NCBI RefSeq assembly: GCF_029855045.1
Contig: NZ_CP123228.1
Location: forward strand, 2,170,001 to 2,234,000
Reading direction: 5' to 3'
Length of the DNA: 64,000 bases
Origin: Piscinibacter sp. XHJ-5
GTDB taxonomy: Bacteria; Pseudomonadota; Gammaproteobacteria; Burkholderiales; Burkholderiaceae_C
This document shows, piece by piece, positions 9,020 through 17,625 of the stretch. The notes under the pieces were generated by a model. That model was given only the letters and a program-made list of their open reading frames with translations. It did no database searches and was not told the DNA's origin. Both the position numbers and the translations under genes were made by a program. Every line of letters begins with the position of its first letter. Within the stretch, counting starts at the first letter, position 1.

Positions 9020-10186
9020 ATGGAAGCGAACACGCAGCAGCGCGATTGGAACGGGCTGTCGGACGAGGAATTCCGCGAAGTTGCAGCCGACTTCTTCGCC
9101 AGCCATGTGCCGCAACACCTGCGTCACCTGAGCCGTCGCCCGCGATGGGCGGAGGTCAAGGAGTGGTACCTCACGATGTCGAACCACGGTTGGCTGGTGC
9201 CGTCGTGGCCGAAGGAATGGGGCGGCATGGGGCTGTCGCAGTCGAAGGTGCTGGTGTATCTCGAAGAGCTGGAGCGCAGCGGCGCCCCGCGCGTCATGGA
9301 CCAGGGGCTGATGAACATCGGCCCGTTGTTGATCGCGCGAGGGACTGACGAACAGCGCCAGCGGTTCCTTCCGAAGATCTTGTCGGGCGAGCACACGTGG
9401 TGCCAGGGCTATTCGGAACCGAACGCGGGCTCCGACCTCGCCAGCCTGCGTACGGAGGCGCGCATCGAAGGCAACGAGTTCGTCATCAACGGCCAGAAGA
9501 TCTGGACCAGCGTGGCGTTCGACGCGAACCACATGTTCGCGCTCGTTCGCACCGACAAGACCGTCAAGAAACAGGCGGGCATCAGCTTCCTGCTGATCGA
9601 CATGCGCCAACCCGGCGTGACCGTGCGTCCGATCCGCAACATCGCCGGCCATGATGAGCTGTGCGAAGTCTTCCTCGACAACGCGCGGACGCCGGTCGCC
9701 AACCTCGTGGGCGAGCTGAACCGCGGCTGGGACATCGCGAAGGCCTTGCTGGGCTTCGAGCGCATCTGGTCCGGGTCGCCGCGGCAGTCGATGCTGGCGC
9801 TGCTGCGCCTGGAGAAACTCGCGCGCGCGAATGGGAAGATGGACGACCCCGTGTTCGTCGACAAGTACACCCAGGTCACGATGGATGTGCTCGACAGTGC
9901 GTCCGCCTACGAGCGCTTCGCGCAGATCATGCGCACCGGCGGCAGCTTCGGCTTCGAGGTGTCCATGCTCAAGATATGGGCCACCGAGACCTGCCAGCGC
10001 GTCACCGAGCTGATGGTCGAGGCGGCCGGCGACCTCGGCGCGCTCGGCGGCGAAGTGGACGTGGACGGCGAAGCCATCGACATCCTGTACCCCTTCCTCG
10101 ACTGCCGGGCCTTCACGATCTACGGCGGATCGAGCCAGGTCCAGCGAAACATCCTCGCCAAGAACGTGCTCGACCTGCCGGCCTGA
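9020..10186 (+). CDS. Acyl-CoA dehydrogenase
   Basis: A 388-residue FAD-dependent acyl-CoA dehydrogenase. The substrate/FAD motif YSEPNAGSDLASL and the downstream ING-QKIWTS segment are typical, and the C-terminal FAD contact YGGSSQVQRNILAKNVL is present. It introduces the alpha,beta double bond of beta-oxidation. The ATG at 9020 is used here. An in-frame GTG at 9005, overlapping the hydratase stop, could add five residues. It is followed 14 bp later by a second, divergent dehydrogenase, and such pairs often form a heteromeric enzyme. Confidence 0.92.
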   Translation: MEANTQQRDWNGLSDEEFREVAADFFASHVPQHLRHLSRRPRWAEVKEWYLTMSNHGWLVPSWPKEWGGMGLSQSKVLVYLEELERSGAPRVMDQGLMNIGPLLIARGTDEQRQRFLPKILSGEHTWCQGYSEPNAGSDLASLRTEARIEGNEFVINGQKIWTSVAFDANHMFALVRTDKTVKKQAGISFLLIDMRQPGVTVRPIRNIAGHDELCEVFLDNARTPVANLVGELNRGWDIAKALLGFERIWSGSPRQSMLALLRLEKLARANGKMDDPVFVDKYTQVTMDVLDSASAYERFAQIMRTGGSFGFEVSMLKIWATETCQRVTELMVEAAGDLGALGGEVDVDGEAIDILYPFLDCRAFTIYGGSSQVQRNILAKNVLDLPA

Positions 10187-10200
10187 GAAAACACATCACC

Positions 10201-11349
10201 ATGCAGGACATATCGATCACGGAAGCCGCGGAACAGCAGCAGATGCTGCGCGACAGCGCTGCCGACTTCGTGCGCGGCCGCGCCGACATGAAGCAGCTGC
10301 GCGAGCGTCGTGGCACGCTGCCCGGCTACGACCCCGCGACGGTGCAGCAGATGGGCGAACTGGGCTGGTTCGCCATCCTCGTGCCGGAGGCGCACGGCGG
10401 CCTCGGGCTCGCCCTGGCCGACATGGCCGTAGTGCTCGAGGAACTCGGCAAGGGATTGATGGCCGAGCCGATGGTTGCCGCGGTGCTCGCGGCTCGCGTT
10501 CTGGAACACGGCACGAACGAGGCGTTGAAAGCGCGGCTCTTGCCCGGCCTCGCGGACGCGAGTGAACGTCCATGCGTCGCATGGCAGGAGGACCGGGGAG
10601 GTGTCGATGCGGCGGGCTCAGAAACGCGAGCGCGCATCGAAGGCGATGCGGTCGTGCTCACCGGCACGAAGCGTTTCGTGGCCGGTGCGGCCGGTGCGTC
10701 GGGCTTCATCGTGTCGGCGCAGTCCGATGCCGGCCTGAGCCTCTATTGGGTCGACGCAGGCGCGTCCGGTCTGTCGGTGCGCCACGAATGGCGGGCCGAC
10801 GAGACGCCTTCGGGCGTGGTCGAGCTGGCCGGCGTTCGCGCCAGCGCGTCGGATGCGCTGTGCGCGCCCGGCGCCGAGTCGCACGCGGCGCTCGAGCGTG
10901 CCGTGGAAGAAGCGGCCGTGATGGCCAGCGCCGAGATGCTCGGCGTGATGGAAGCGGCGCTGCAGATGGCCCTCGGCTACATGCGCACGCGGGTGCAGTT
11001 CGGCAAGCCGATCGGAAGCTTCCAGGCGCTGCAACACAAGACCGCAGACCTGTATGTGCAGCAGGAGCTCTGCCGAGCTGTGCTCGACGATGCGGTGCGT
11101 GCGCTGGACGGCCGCGTGCCGGCGCAGGAGCGCAGCCAGCTGGCGAGTCGTTGCAAGGCGCGCGCCAGCGACGCCGGGCTGCGTGTGACGCGGGAGGTGA
11201 TCCAGTTGCACGGCGCGATCGGCTTCACCGACGAATACGACGCCGGGCTGTACCTCAAGCGTGCGCTGGTGCTGTCGGCTTGGCTCGGCAACGCCAGCGC
11301 ACACCGCCGCCGGTTCGCGCAGCTCGCGCGGGGTGCGGTGGCGGCCTAG
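10201..11349 (+). CDS. Acyl-CoA dehydrogenase, second subunit type
   Basis: A 382-residue dehydrogenase homolog. It has RMRTRVQFGKPIGSFQ-type sequence (YMRTRVQFGKPIGSFQALQ) and QLHGAIGFTDEY, characteristic of the family C-terminal domain, but a weaker middle region than its neighbour at 9020. This pattern (one regular and one divergent dehydrogenase side by side) is found in heterotetrameric acyl-CoA dehydrogenases of steroid catabolism (FadE-type pairs), so a joint enzyme is plausible but inferred. The same pairing recurs at 44267-46849. It is the last gene of the rightward operon. Confidence 0.88.
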   Translation: MQDISITEAAEQQQMLRDSAADFVRGRADMKQLRERRGTLPGYDPATVQQMGELGWFAILVPEAHGGLGLALADMAVVLEELGKGLMAEPMVAAVLAARVLEHGTNEALKARLLPGLADASERPCVAWQEDRGGVDAAGSETRARIEGDAVVLTGTKRFVAGAAGASGFIVSAQSDAGLSLYWVDAGASGLSVRHEWRADETPSGVVELAGVRASASDALCAPGAESHAALERAVEEAAVMASAEMLGVMEAALQMALGYMRTRVQFGKPIGSFQALQHKTADLYVQQELCRAVLDDAVRALDGRVPAQERSQLASRCKARASDAGLRVTREVIQLHGAIGFTDEYDAGLYLKRALVLSAWLGNASAHRRRFAQLARGAVAA

Positions 11350-11364
11350 ACGCTGCGGCAGCGT
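11350..11364. terminator. Small hairpin between convergent genes
   Basis: The 15-bp sequence ACGCTGCGGCAGCGT forms a 7-bp stem in the 20-bp gap between the dehydrogenase (+) and the acyl-CoA synthetase (-). There is no U tract. It could weakly terminate both transcripts. Confidence 0.4.
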
Positions 11365-11369
11365 GCCCG

Positions 11370-13526
11370 TCAGTCAGGCATGCGCTTCGCGATGAGCGCA
11401 TCCACCGCCACGAGGCGGGGTCCTGCGCAAATCAGCGGATTGACGTCGAGTTCCGAGATTCGGTCGCGCTGGTCGTGTGCAAATTCTGAGATGCGTGCGA
11501 CCACGTCGGCCAGGCGGTCCAGGTCGACCGGCTCCGCGCCTCGAAAGCCTTGCAAGGCCCGCTGGCCTCTCAACTCGGCCAGCATCTCGCGCGCTTCCTG
11601 CCGGTCCACGGGCGCCAGGCGAACCGCCGTGTCCTGCATCAACTCGACGAACACGCCGCCGAGACCCACGACCACCAGCGGTCCGAAATGCGGATCCACG
11701 CGCGCGCCGACCATGATCTCGGTACCCCGCGGCACCATGGGCTGCACCAGCACCCCGTTGATACGCGCCGGCGGCGACACCGCTTGCGCCCGTTCCATGA
11801 CCGCGTCGAATGCGCTTCGCACATCGTCCTCGGTGCTCAGGTCCAGCCGGATGACGCCGGCCTCGGTCTTGTGCGGGATATCGGGCGATTCCACTTTCAT
11901 GGCCACCGGCCATCCGCAAGAACGCGCGGCGGCCACCGCCTCTTCGGCGTTGCGGGCCAGTGCGTCGCGCACCACGGGTATGCCATAGCGCGCAAGGACC
12001 TCCTTGCCCTCGCGTTCGGTGAGCGTGGAGTTTGGCGCCAGGTCGATCAAGTTCCCGGCGAGTTCTTTCGAATCCGGACTCGACAGGCGGCTGATGTGTC
12101 GGCCTTCGTGCGCCAACCAGTCGGCGCGTCGGTGCCATGCGGCCAGCGCGGTCATGCAGTGCCGCATCGAGCGAAAGAGCGCGACGTGCTCGTTGTGCTG
12201 CGCCTCGGTCGCTCCGGGTCCTTCGAGGTGCTGCGTCAGCCACACCGCGCAGGAGATCTTGCCGTGATCCGCCGCGGCCCGGCCCATGATCTCGATCCGT
12301 GCCGTGGCCGGTGCGTAGGCGTAGGTGTGCGGCACGACCAGTGCGCCGTACTGCGGGTCGGCCATCAAGGCTTCGAAGCACTCGTGCAGATGCTCTGGCG
12401 TCGACAGGACTTGGGCCGTCATGTCGCACGGGTTGCCGGGCGCACCGTACTCCGGGATGAGACGCTCGAGCACTGCCATCGTCTGGGGCGCGGGATGCGG
12501 AAGGTCGATGCCCCCTTCCTCCGCCTTGTCGGCCAGCATGATGCAAGCGCCGCCCGACACGGCGGCCACTGCCACGCCGCGGGCCTTGGGCGCGGCTGCC
12601 TTGGCGAAGAAGGCGCAGGTGTCCAGCAGTGCTTCCACCTCGTCGACCATGACGATGCCGGCGCGCGCGAAGGCAGCGCGATAGGCGGCCTGCGAGCCCG
12701 CCACCGAGCCGGTGTGAGACACCGCGGCCTGCGCGCCTCGCTCGCTGGTGCCGAGCTTGTGCACCACCAGCGGCTTGCTCGCCTCGTGACACAGCTTTGC
12801 GGCCTGCAGGAAGCGTTGAGGATCGGCCATGCCTTCGAACAGGCAGGCCACGGCCTTGCATCCGGGGTCCGCCGCGAGGTAGGCCACCTGGTCGGCGACG
12901 TCGACGTCCACGGCGTTGCCGCAGGTGAGCATGTGGCTGAGCGACAGGCCGTGCTCCTGCGCCTGCGCCAGCGCCGCGCCGACCGCACCCGACTGGCTCA
13001 CCAGCCCGATTGCCCCGTGTCGCGGGGCGCCCTTGAACGAGGCCGTGCCGAAGGTGCCGATGACGCCGAGCCCGTAGTTCATGTAGCCCACGCAGTTCGG
13101 CCCGACGATGCGCATGCCTGCCTCGCCGCCGAGCGCGAGCAGGCGCTGCTGCAACTGCGCGCGCTCGGCCTGCCCGGTCTCCGCATAGCCGGAGGCGAAG
13201 ACGACCACGCCGCCGACGCCGCGGCGCGCGCATTCGGCGACCACCGATTCCACCGCATCGCGAGGCACGGCCACGAAGACGCAGTCCGGTGTCTCGGGCA
13301 GCGCGGCGATGGACGGATAGCAGAGTGTCTCGCCGATACGGTTGTACTTGGCGTTGACCATGTACATCGATCCCGCGAAGCCGCCGAGCCGGGCGATGTT
13401 GGCCCAGGTGATCGATCCGAAGGACGCGGGATTCGTCGAGACGCCGACCACGGCGATGCTGCGCGGCGCGAACGTGCGCTGGAGCTCGTCGGGCCGGTAG
13501 AGGGCGCGGGAAGCGACGGCGGTCAT
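11370..13526 (-). CDS. NDP-forming acyl-CoA synthetase (fused alpha/beta, ATP-grasp)
   Basis: A 718-residue protein with a CoA-binding domain (RSIAVVGVSTNPASFGS, residues about 20-150), a succinyl-CoA-ligase-like domain (LVSQSGAVGAALAQ), the phospho-accepting His region (AVSHTGSVAGS) and a C-terminal ATP-grasp domain (LTEREGKEVLARYGIPVVRD). This is the full acetate-CoA ligase (ADP-forming)/Pat-like architecture without a GNAT domain. It would make an acyl-CoA with formation of ADP and phosphate, a second mode of acid activation beside the AMP-forming ligases here. It lies just upstream, in the same direction, of the Bug gene at 13543. Confidence 0.9.
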   Translation of the reverse strand: MTAVASRALYRPDELQRTFAPRSIAVVGVSTNPASFGSITWANIARLGGFAGSMYMVNAKYNRIGETLCYPSIAALPETPDCVFVAVPRDAVESVVAECARRGVGGVVVFASGYAETGQAERAQLQQRLLALGGEAGMRIVGPNCVGYMNYGLGVIGTFGTASFKGAPRHGAIGLVSQSGAVGAALAQAQEHGLSLSHMLTCGNAVDVDVADQVAYLAADPGCKAVACLFEGMADPQRFLQAAKLCHEASKPLVVHKLGTSERGAQAAVSHTGSVAGSQAAYRAAFARAGIVMVDEVEALLDTCAFFAKAAAPKARGVAVAAVSGGACIMLADKAEEGGIDLPHPAPQTMAVLERLIPEYGAPGNPCDMTAQVLSTPEHLHECFEALMADPQYGALVVPHTYAYAPATARIEIMGRAAADHGKISCAVWLTQHLEGPGATEAQHNEHVALFRSMRHCMTALAAWHRRADWLAHEGRHISRLSSPDSKELAGNLIDLAPNSTLTEREGKEVLARYGIPVVRDALARNAEEAVAAARSCGWPVAMKVESPDIPHKTEAGVIRLDLSTEDDVRSAFDAVMERAQAVSPPARINGVLVQPMVPRGTEIMVGARVDPHFGPLVVVGLGGVFVELMQDTAVRLAPVDRQEAREMLAELRGQRALQGFRGAEPVDLDRLADVVARISEFAHDQRDRISELDVNPLICAGPRLVAVDALIAKRMPD

Positions 13527-13542
13527 TTCGCAGGACCTGTCG

Positions 13543-14508
13543 TCACATTGTCTTGGCCAGGCCCAGGCCGGTGATCACCGGCGCCCACTTGTCATATTCG
13601 GACTGGATGAATTTGGCCAGGTCTTGCGGTGTGCCGCCTCGACGCACCACGCCCAGCTGGCTGGCGCGTGCCGCGAAGTCCTTGTCCTGGAGGATCTCGT
13701 TCACGGTCTTGTTCAGCTTCTCGACGGTGGCAGGCGGCGTGCCGGCCGGCGCCATGAGGCAGTACCAGGCGTACGCGTTGAGCGGGTGGCCGGCCTCTTG
13801 CAGGGTCGGCACGTCTGGCAACTGCTCCAGGCGCTGGTCGTCGAAAACGCCCAGCACGCGCAGCTTGCCGGCCTTCACGTGCGGCAACACGATCGTGAGC
13901 GAACCGACGTACACATCCACCTGGTCGCCCAGCAGCGCCTGGATCGCCAGGGGGTCGCCGGTGTAGGGGATGTGCGTCGTCTGGATGCCCGCCGCCTTGT
14001 CGAGCATCACGCCGGCGAGGTTGGTGATGTTCCCTGCGCCGACCGAGGCGCGATTGACCTTGCCCGGATTGGCCTTGGCATAGGCGACATAGTCCTTCAG
14101 CGTGCTGAACGGCGCACTGGCGCGCGCGATCAGGATGCTCGGCTGGTAGCCGATGTGCGACACCGGGGCGAAGTCCTTGGCGGGGTCGTACGGCATCTTC
14201 TGGAACAGCACGACATTGTTGGCCAGTGTGCTGTTGGAACCCATGAAGAGGGTGAGCCCGTCCGGCTTCGAGCGCGCCACGGCGTCGCCCGCGATCATGC
14301 CGGACGCGCCGGGCTTGTTCTCCACGAAGGTGTGGATGCCGCGCTTGGTCATTTCTTCGGCGATCAGCCTCACATAGCCGTCAGTGGCTCCGCCGGCATT
14401 GAACGGCACCACGATCCTGGTGATGTTGGCTTGCGCGAAGGCGCCGATACCGGTGACGAGAAGGGCGCTGCCGCACAGCACGCGGCGCATGAGGCGGGTG
14501 AACGACAT
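13543..14508 (-). CDS. Bug/TctC-family periplasmic receptor
   Basis: A 321-residue Bug receptor. The start at 14508 gives a signal peptide (MSFTRLMRRVLCGSALL...GAFAQA) followed by RIVVPFNAGGATDGYVR. It is clearly paralogous to the receptor at 2953 (both share the NAGG(G/A)TD-YVR segment and an AEEMTKR stretch). It is transcribed ahead of the NDP-forming synthetase with a 16-bp gap, so uptake and activation of the same acid is a fair inference. Upstream lies a GAAC-N3-GTTC palindrome at 14619-14629. Confidence 0.92.
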   Translation of the reverse strand: MSFTRLMRRVLCGSALLVTGIGAFAQANITRIVVPFNAGGATDGYVRLIAEEMTKRGIHTFVENKPGASGMIAGDAVARSKPDGLTLFMGSNSTLANNVVLFQKMPYDPAKDFAPVSHIGYQPSILIARASAPFSTLKDYVAYAKANPGKVNRASVGAGNITNLAGVMLDKAAGIQTTHIPYTGDPLAIQALLGDQVDVYVGSLTIVLPHVKAGKLRVLGVFDDQRLEQLPDVPTLQEAGHPLNAYAWYCLMAPAGTPPATVEKLNKTVNEILQDKDFAARASQLGVVRRGGTPQDLAKFIQSEYDKWAPVITGLGLAKTM

Positions 14509-14618
14509 GGCGATGCAGTCTCCGAATTGGAATAGGTCCGGCAACGTGTTCCGTCGCGTGGAAAGGCGTCCATTTTGGGCGGGAAATGCCATGATCGTCA
14601 AGCGTTGTTCCGTTTGAC

Positions 14619-14629
14619 GAACCTGGTTC
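14619..14629. promoter_or_regulatory. GAAC-N3-GTTC palindrome upstream of Bug gene
   Basis: GAACCTGGTTC lies 111 bp upstream of the Bug start codon, in the gap before the small HTH gene. It fits the consensus GAAC-N3-GTTC found at 33700, 49390, 57149 and 57224. Its distance to the Bug start leaves room for a promoter and leader. Confidence 0.4.
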
Positions 14630-14666
14630 CATTTGCAAGAATCACTGTCAACCCGGGTGCACGACC

Positions 14667-14864
14667 ATGAATCTGGAAGAAGCGGTACACCGGCCCGCCG
14701 CGCAGCGAGGCCGTGCCGCCAGACAGTGGATTCCGATCGACTGGATCGCTGTGGAGCGGGACTATCGGGCCGGCGTCCTGTCGCTGCGCGAAATGGCGCA
14801 CAAGCATCGGTGCTCACACTCCTCGATCGCAAATTTTGCAGAGCGGCACGGTTGGATGCGCTGA
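14667..14864 (+). CDS. Small helix-turn-helix protein, phage terminase small-subunit-like remnant
   Basis: A 65-residue open frame starting at ATG 14667. The core IDWIAVERDYRAGVLSLREM followed by HKHRCSHSSIANFAERHGW looks like the N-terminal HTH found in phage terminase small subunits and related prophage proteins (pattern: IDW-x3-E-x-YRAG-x-LS-x-RE). Those proteins are usually more than twice as long, and here the frame stops right after the HTH, so it is probably a truncated prophage remnant. There are no other phage genes around it. It sits at the left edge of the mosaic region, just before repeat copy A. Confidence 0.5.
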   Translation: MNLEEAVHRPAAQRGRAARQWIPIDWIAVERDYRAGVLSLREMAHKHRCSHSSIANFAERHGWMR

Positions 14865-14978
14865 ACGCGAAGGCGCGCCTCGACTGATCCACCTCTCGTC
14901 GCCAGGGAGTCCCGTATGCGTCACACGGTCATCGCTCCTTTCGACAGGGCGGATCGAGCTCAGGCATTTCGCCGCGAC

Positions 14979-15365
14979 TTAGGGCCACGGAGGGGGACAG
15001 GAACGACAAACGAAGAGCTCAGGCCTGCCTACCGGAGCGTGCGAACCAACAGCGAACAAGAACTGCTGCCAGGTGATTGACTGCCAAGTGTCGGTGTTCG
15101 CCACGGGAAGGAGTCGTCCGCCGCTCTCGGCTTGGCGGGGTGCCGCGATGCATCCACCGGCGTGGCCAACTTCGAGTCGCCTGTGGCATCGCGAAAGGGG
15201 CGCTGCTGCTGTTGGCCCACGGCCAAAGTTGAATGACGACCACCTCTCGGTTTGTGCAAGCCCAAGCGGGGCGCGTAGATCAACCCCATGCATACGTCAG
15301 CGGTGTGGCGCTCAGCTGACCTTCGACAACGACGACTCGTCGGCGGGACCCGGCCAGTTGCTGTC
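14979..15365. repeat. Direct repeat copy A (387 bp), pair of 28927-29319
   Basis: The 387 bp from TTAGGGCCACGG to CCAGTTGCTGTC recur at 28927-29319 in the same orientation with only two substitutions (at about 15234 and 15290) and one 6-bp gap. Sequence identity stops sharply at both ends. On the minus strand both copies hold an open frame of about 105 codons in which the 6-bp difference is in frame, but it resembles no known protein and may be chance. The nature of the unit (non-autonomous element, remnant, duplication) is unknown. Confidence 0.9.
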
Positions 15366-15727
15366 ACTCACTCACCAAGAAAGGCGTGTCGCCAACGCCG
15401 GTCCCAAGGTACGGCAGACGGAGGTCTGCGACCCGTGCGTGGTGACAAAATCTCCGAAGCAGTCACTCATGACCTTGATGCCAGTCGGCATCAAGGGCCG
15501 GCGGTACGTCTGCGGAACCAAGGGAGCGCACTGGCGCTGCCGAGTCTGGAAGCGACGATCGACAAGCTTCGGCGAAGGACTGGTGATGGCCGCGACTGCG
15601 AGTTCGCGCCCGCGCGCGACAGCGGTCCTTCGATGGTGATCGCCTGGGTGGCCAATGGCAGCTGTCAGCGAGCTTTGGGAACACGCAGTCCCGGCCATTT
15701 TGCTGTCGTTGGTGAAGGTCAGTTACC
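15366..15727. other. Intergenic stretch with degenerate short repeats, no gene recognised
   Basis: No convincing gene is seen. A hairpin with 10-bp arms (CCTTGATGCC) and a 4-nt loop lies at 15473-15496. On the minus strand, segments such as AACGACAGCAAAATGGCCGGG (split here: AACGACAGC near 15700, ATGGCCGGG near 15690) echo part of repeat copy A (GACAGCAACTGGCCGGG). This resembles the decayed intergenic repeat tracts common in Comamonadaceae-type genomes. Confidence 0.35.
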
Positions 15728-16876
15728 CTAGGAAAGTCCGTCGTGGCTGGCTTGGCGTAGCAACTGCAGGCGGATCATCTCGGCCATCTCGCGCTGCGAG
15801 TCGAGCGGTGCCGACGAAAAGTCGCACATTGGATCTGCTGAGCCGCCCAGACCGAACAACTCGTCGATGGAGCCGATCGAGGTTTCCTGCGGTAGAGAGG
15901 CCGGATCGGGGCTCGCCGGCGCGAGCGGACCGGGAAGTGGCATCGCGAAGGGATCGAAGTCGTCCGGCAGGCGGCTGCCCGATTGTCCGGCTGGCGCGCT
16001 GGGACGTTGCGGAGGCGAAGGCGTCACCGACGGCAGGGGCGTCTCAGCAGGCGCTGGGACCGGCGCCAGCAGATCGGCGAAAGAATCCCCCTCTGCGGCG
16101 GCCCTCGCCGCCTCCCATCGCACCCCAATGACGTAGTCGCCAATATGAAGCACGTCACCGGCTGCGATCGGCGCTTGCTCGCCTGTGCCGAGCGCCCGGC
16201 CGTTGAGGGCGATCGCGCTGGCGCCGCGGTTGACGACGCCGTACCTGCCCCCGCCAAACACCACGGCCGCCTGGACCCGCGAAATCCTGCGCTCGATGTC
16301 AGGCAGCACGAGTGAATTGCTGTTGGATCGACCGATGGTGCCGCCGCGTTCGTCGAACGAAACCTCCACAGGTTGCGCCAGCGGTAGTCCGTTGCGAGCA
16401 AGCAGGGTCAGGATCGGACGCCTCGCTCCCCCCAGGAACTCCGGTCGCGGGAGATCGTCATCTTCGCGGGAACGGCCCGCCGGCACTGCGGTGGTTAGCG
16501 CGCGAGGCGGCGCCATTTTGGAGTGAGTCGCGTCGGCGAGCGCCGCGAGGTCAATCCACTGGTATTGGTCCAGGCCGGGTGGCAGGGGGGTCTTGTCCAG
16601 CAGGACGGGCACCAGGCGCTTTCCGGTCGCCAATGCTGCCCGATATTCGCGCTCCACTTCGCGCGAATCGCTCGAATGCCGGCACCAGAACAGGACTACG
16701 TACGTCGCCGTCCGCAGCGCCTCCTCGAGCTTGCCGCGCCACAACTCGCCCGGTTCGATGCTATCGAGATCGAGAAACACCATGCCGTGACCGCCAAGTC
16801 GCAAGAGCTTGATGATCGGGACAACAATGGGCTCGTCATGCCGGCTGTACGACACGAACACTTCGAATTCGGGCAT
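15728..16876 (-). CDS. TIR-FHA fusion protein (TagH-like FHA)
   Basis: A 382-residue protein. Residues 3-112 form a bacterial TIR domain: FEVFVSYSRHDEP (box 1), FLDLDSIEPGELW, and S71-x-x-V-x-x-E77, where E77 fits the catalytic Glu of TIR NADases. Residues about 152-255 form an FHA domain: GGTIGRSNSNSLVLPD, RRISRVQ, LNG. The pThr-binding Arg and Ser are kept, but the usual His of SxxH is Gln. The FHA and the following LPDDFDPFAMP and SIDELFGLGG motifs resemble type VI secretion protein TagH, whose long C-terminal domain is absent. No T6SS genes are nearby. The start at 16876 has a GGGAGAGAG ribosome site; longer in-frame starts exist. A nucleotide-hydrolysing defence or signalling role gated by a phosphoprotein is inference. 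Confidence 0.8.
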   Translation of the reverse strand: MPEFEVFVSYSRHDEPIVVPIIKLLRLGGHGMVFLDLDSIEPGELWRGKLEEALRTATYVVLFWCRHSSDSREVEREYRAALATGKRLVPVLLDKTPLPPGLDQYQWIDLAALADATHSKMAPPRALTTAVPAGRSREDDDLPRPEFLGGARRPILTLLARNGLPLAQPVEVSFDERGGTIGRSNSNSLVLPDIERRISRVQAAVVFGGGRYGVVNRGASAIALNGRALGTGEQAPIAAGDVLHIGDYVIGVRWEAARAAAEGDSFADLLAPVPAPAETPLPSVTPSPPQRPSAPAGQSGSRLPDDFDPFAMPLPGPLAPASPDPASLPQETSIGSIDELFGLGGSADPMCDFSSAPLDSQREMAEMIRLQLLRQASHDGLS

Positions 16877-17385
16877 CGGCTCTCTCCCATGGGCACCGAC
16901 CACCTGCATGCTACCGACGATGGCCCGATGGATCCAGACGCTGAGTTTCGGAAGCTTCATCGGACGATCGCCACGACGCGAGCCCAGCGTCAGCAAGGTG
17001 TCGGCGGCGCCAGTTCGTGACCAACGGATGCAGCCGTTCGGCCCCGAATGTGTCGCGATCGTCGATCGGCATCAGCGAACGACCGCTGTCACCTTGACGT
17101 GGGCGAAGGTCAAGTGCCGAGGTAGACGGGTCGTTCGCCGGGAAAACCGCCGCCGGCTCCTATGGGTCGGTCACGCTCGGTCAGCCGCCGGATCTGGCAG
17201 ACAGGAATGCGGCCCCGAGCGGCGCTCAACGGATGAGCGACAGGTTGTTGCCAGTCAGCCGTCGTAGGAACGCGCGAGTCGGTCGCCGGGGCCCGGCCAC
17301 TTCCAGTCCCTCAAGCGGCGGGAAATTCACGTCGGCAACGACCGCTTTCAAGGGCGGCAGACATTGCTCGGGGTCCGCGCACGAT
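16877..17385. other. Intergenic stretch without recognisable gene
   Basis: About 500 bp between the TIR-FHA start and the transposase fragment. No frame with family similarity was found. Short motifs such as GAACGACCGCTGTC (about 17081) and CAACGACCGCTTTCAAGGGC (about 17337) resemble the decayed GACCGCTTT-type intergenic repeats of related genomes. The leftmost part would carry the promoter of the minus-strand TIR-FHA gene. Confidence 0.35.
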
Positions 17386-17625
17386 TGGGCAGAACCCGCG
17401 ACGCTTGCAGCTGAAGGCCAGCAGCTTGTCGTGGCCGCACTCGCCGCAGCGCAGCCTCAGGAAGCCGTGCGCCAGGATGCCGCACTCAAGGAAGGCGTCG
17501 AACTCGACCTTGATGAACCGCGGCAGCTCCGATCTGGTACTGGCCTCGGTGTGCGCGATGAAGCTGGCCGCATGCTGCTGCACCAGGCGGTACAGCGTGG
17601 TCTGCTCGGGGCGGATGGGCTTGCC
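17386..17625 (-). pseudogene. IS91-family transposase, N-terminal fragment
   Basis: About 80 codons on the minus strand match the N-terminal zinc-binding region of IS91-type transposases: PEQTTLYRLVQQH, LPRFIKVEFDAFLECGILAH, LRLRCGECGHDKLLAFSCKR and RGFCP. The similarity ends abruptly after FCP, where the family normally continues SCGARRM, and the catalytic Tyr region is absent. Upstream the frame runs antisense into the P-type ATPase fragment, so both ends are broken. It is evidence of past mobile-element activity in the mosaic region. Confidence 0.8.

Noticed and set aside
14979..15293. Minus-strand 104-codon frame in repeat copy A as a gene
   Set aside because: No similarity to known proteins and no clear ribosome site; the in-frame difference between copies is suggestive but not enough.
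15728..16876. Part of a type VI secretion cluster (because of the TagH-like FHA)
   Set aside because: No tss/tag, Hcp, VgrG or ClpV gene occurs in the window, and the TagH C-terminal domain is absent.
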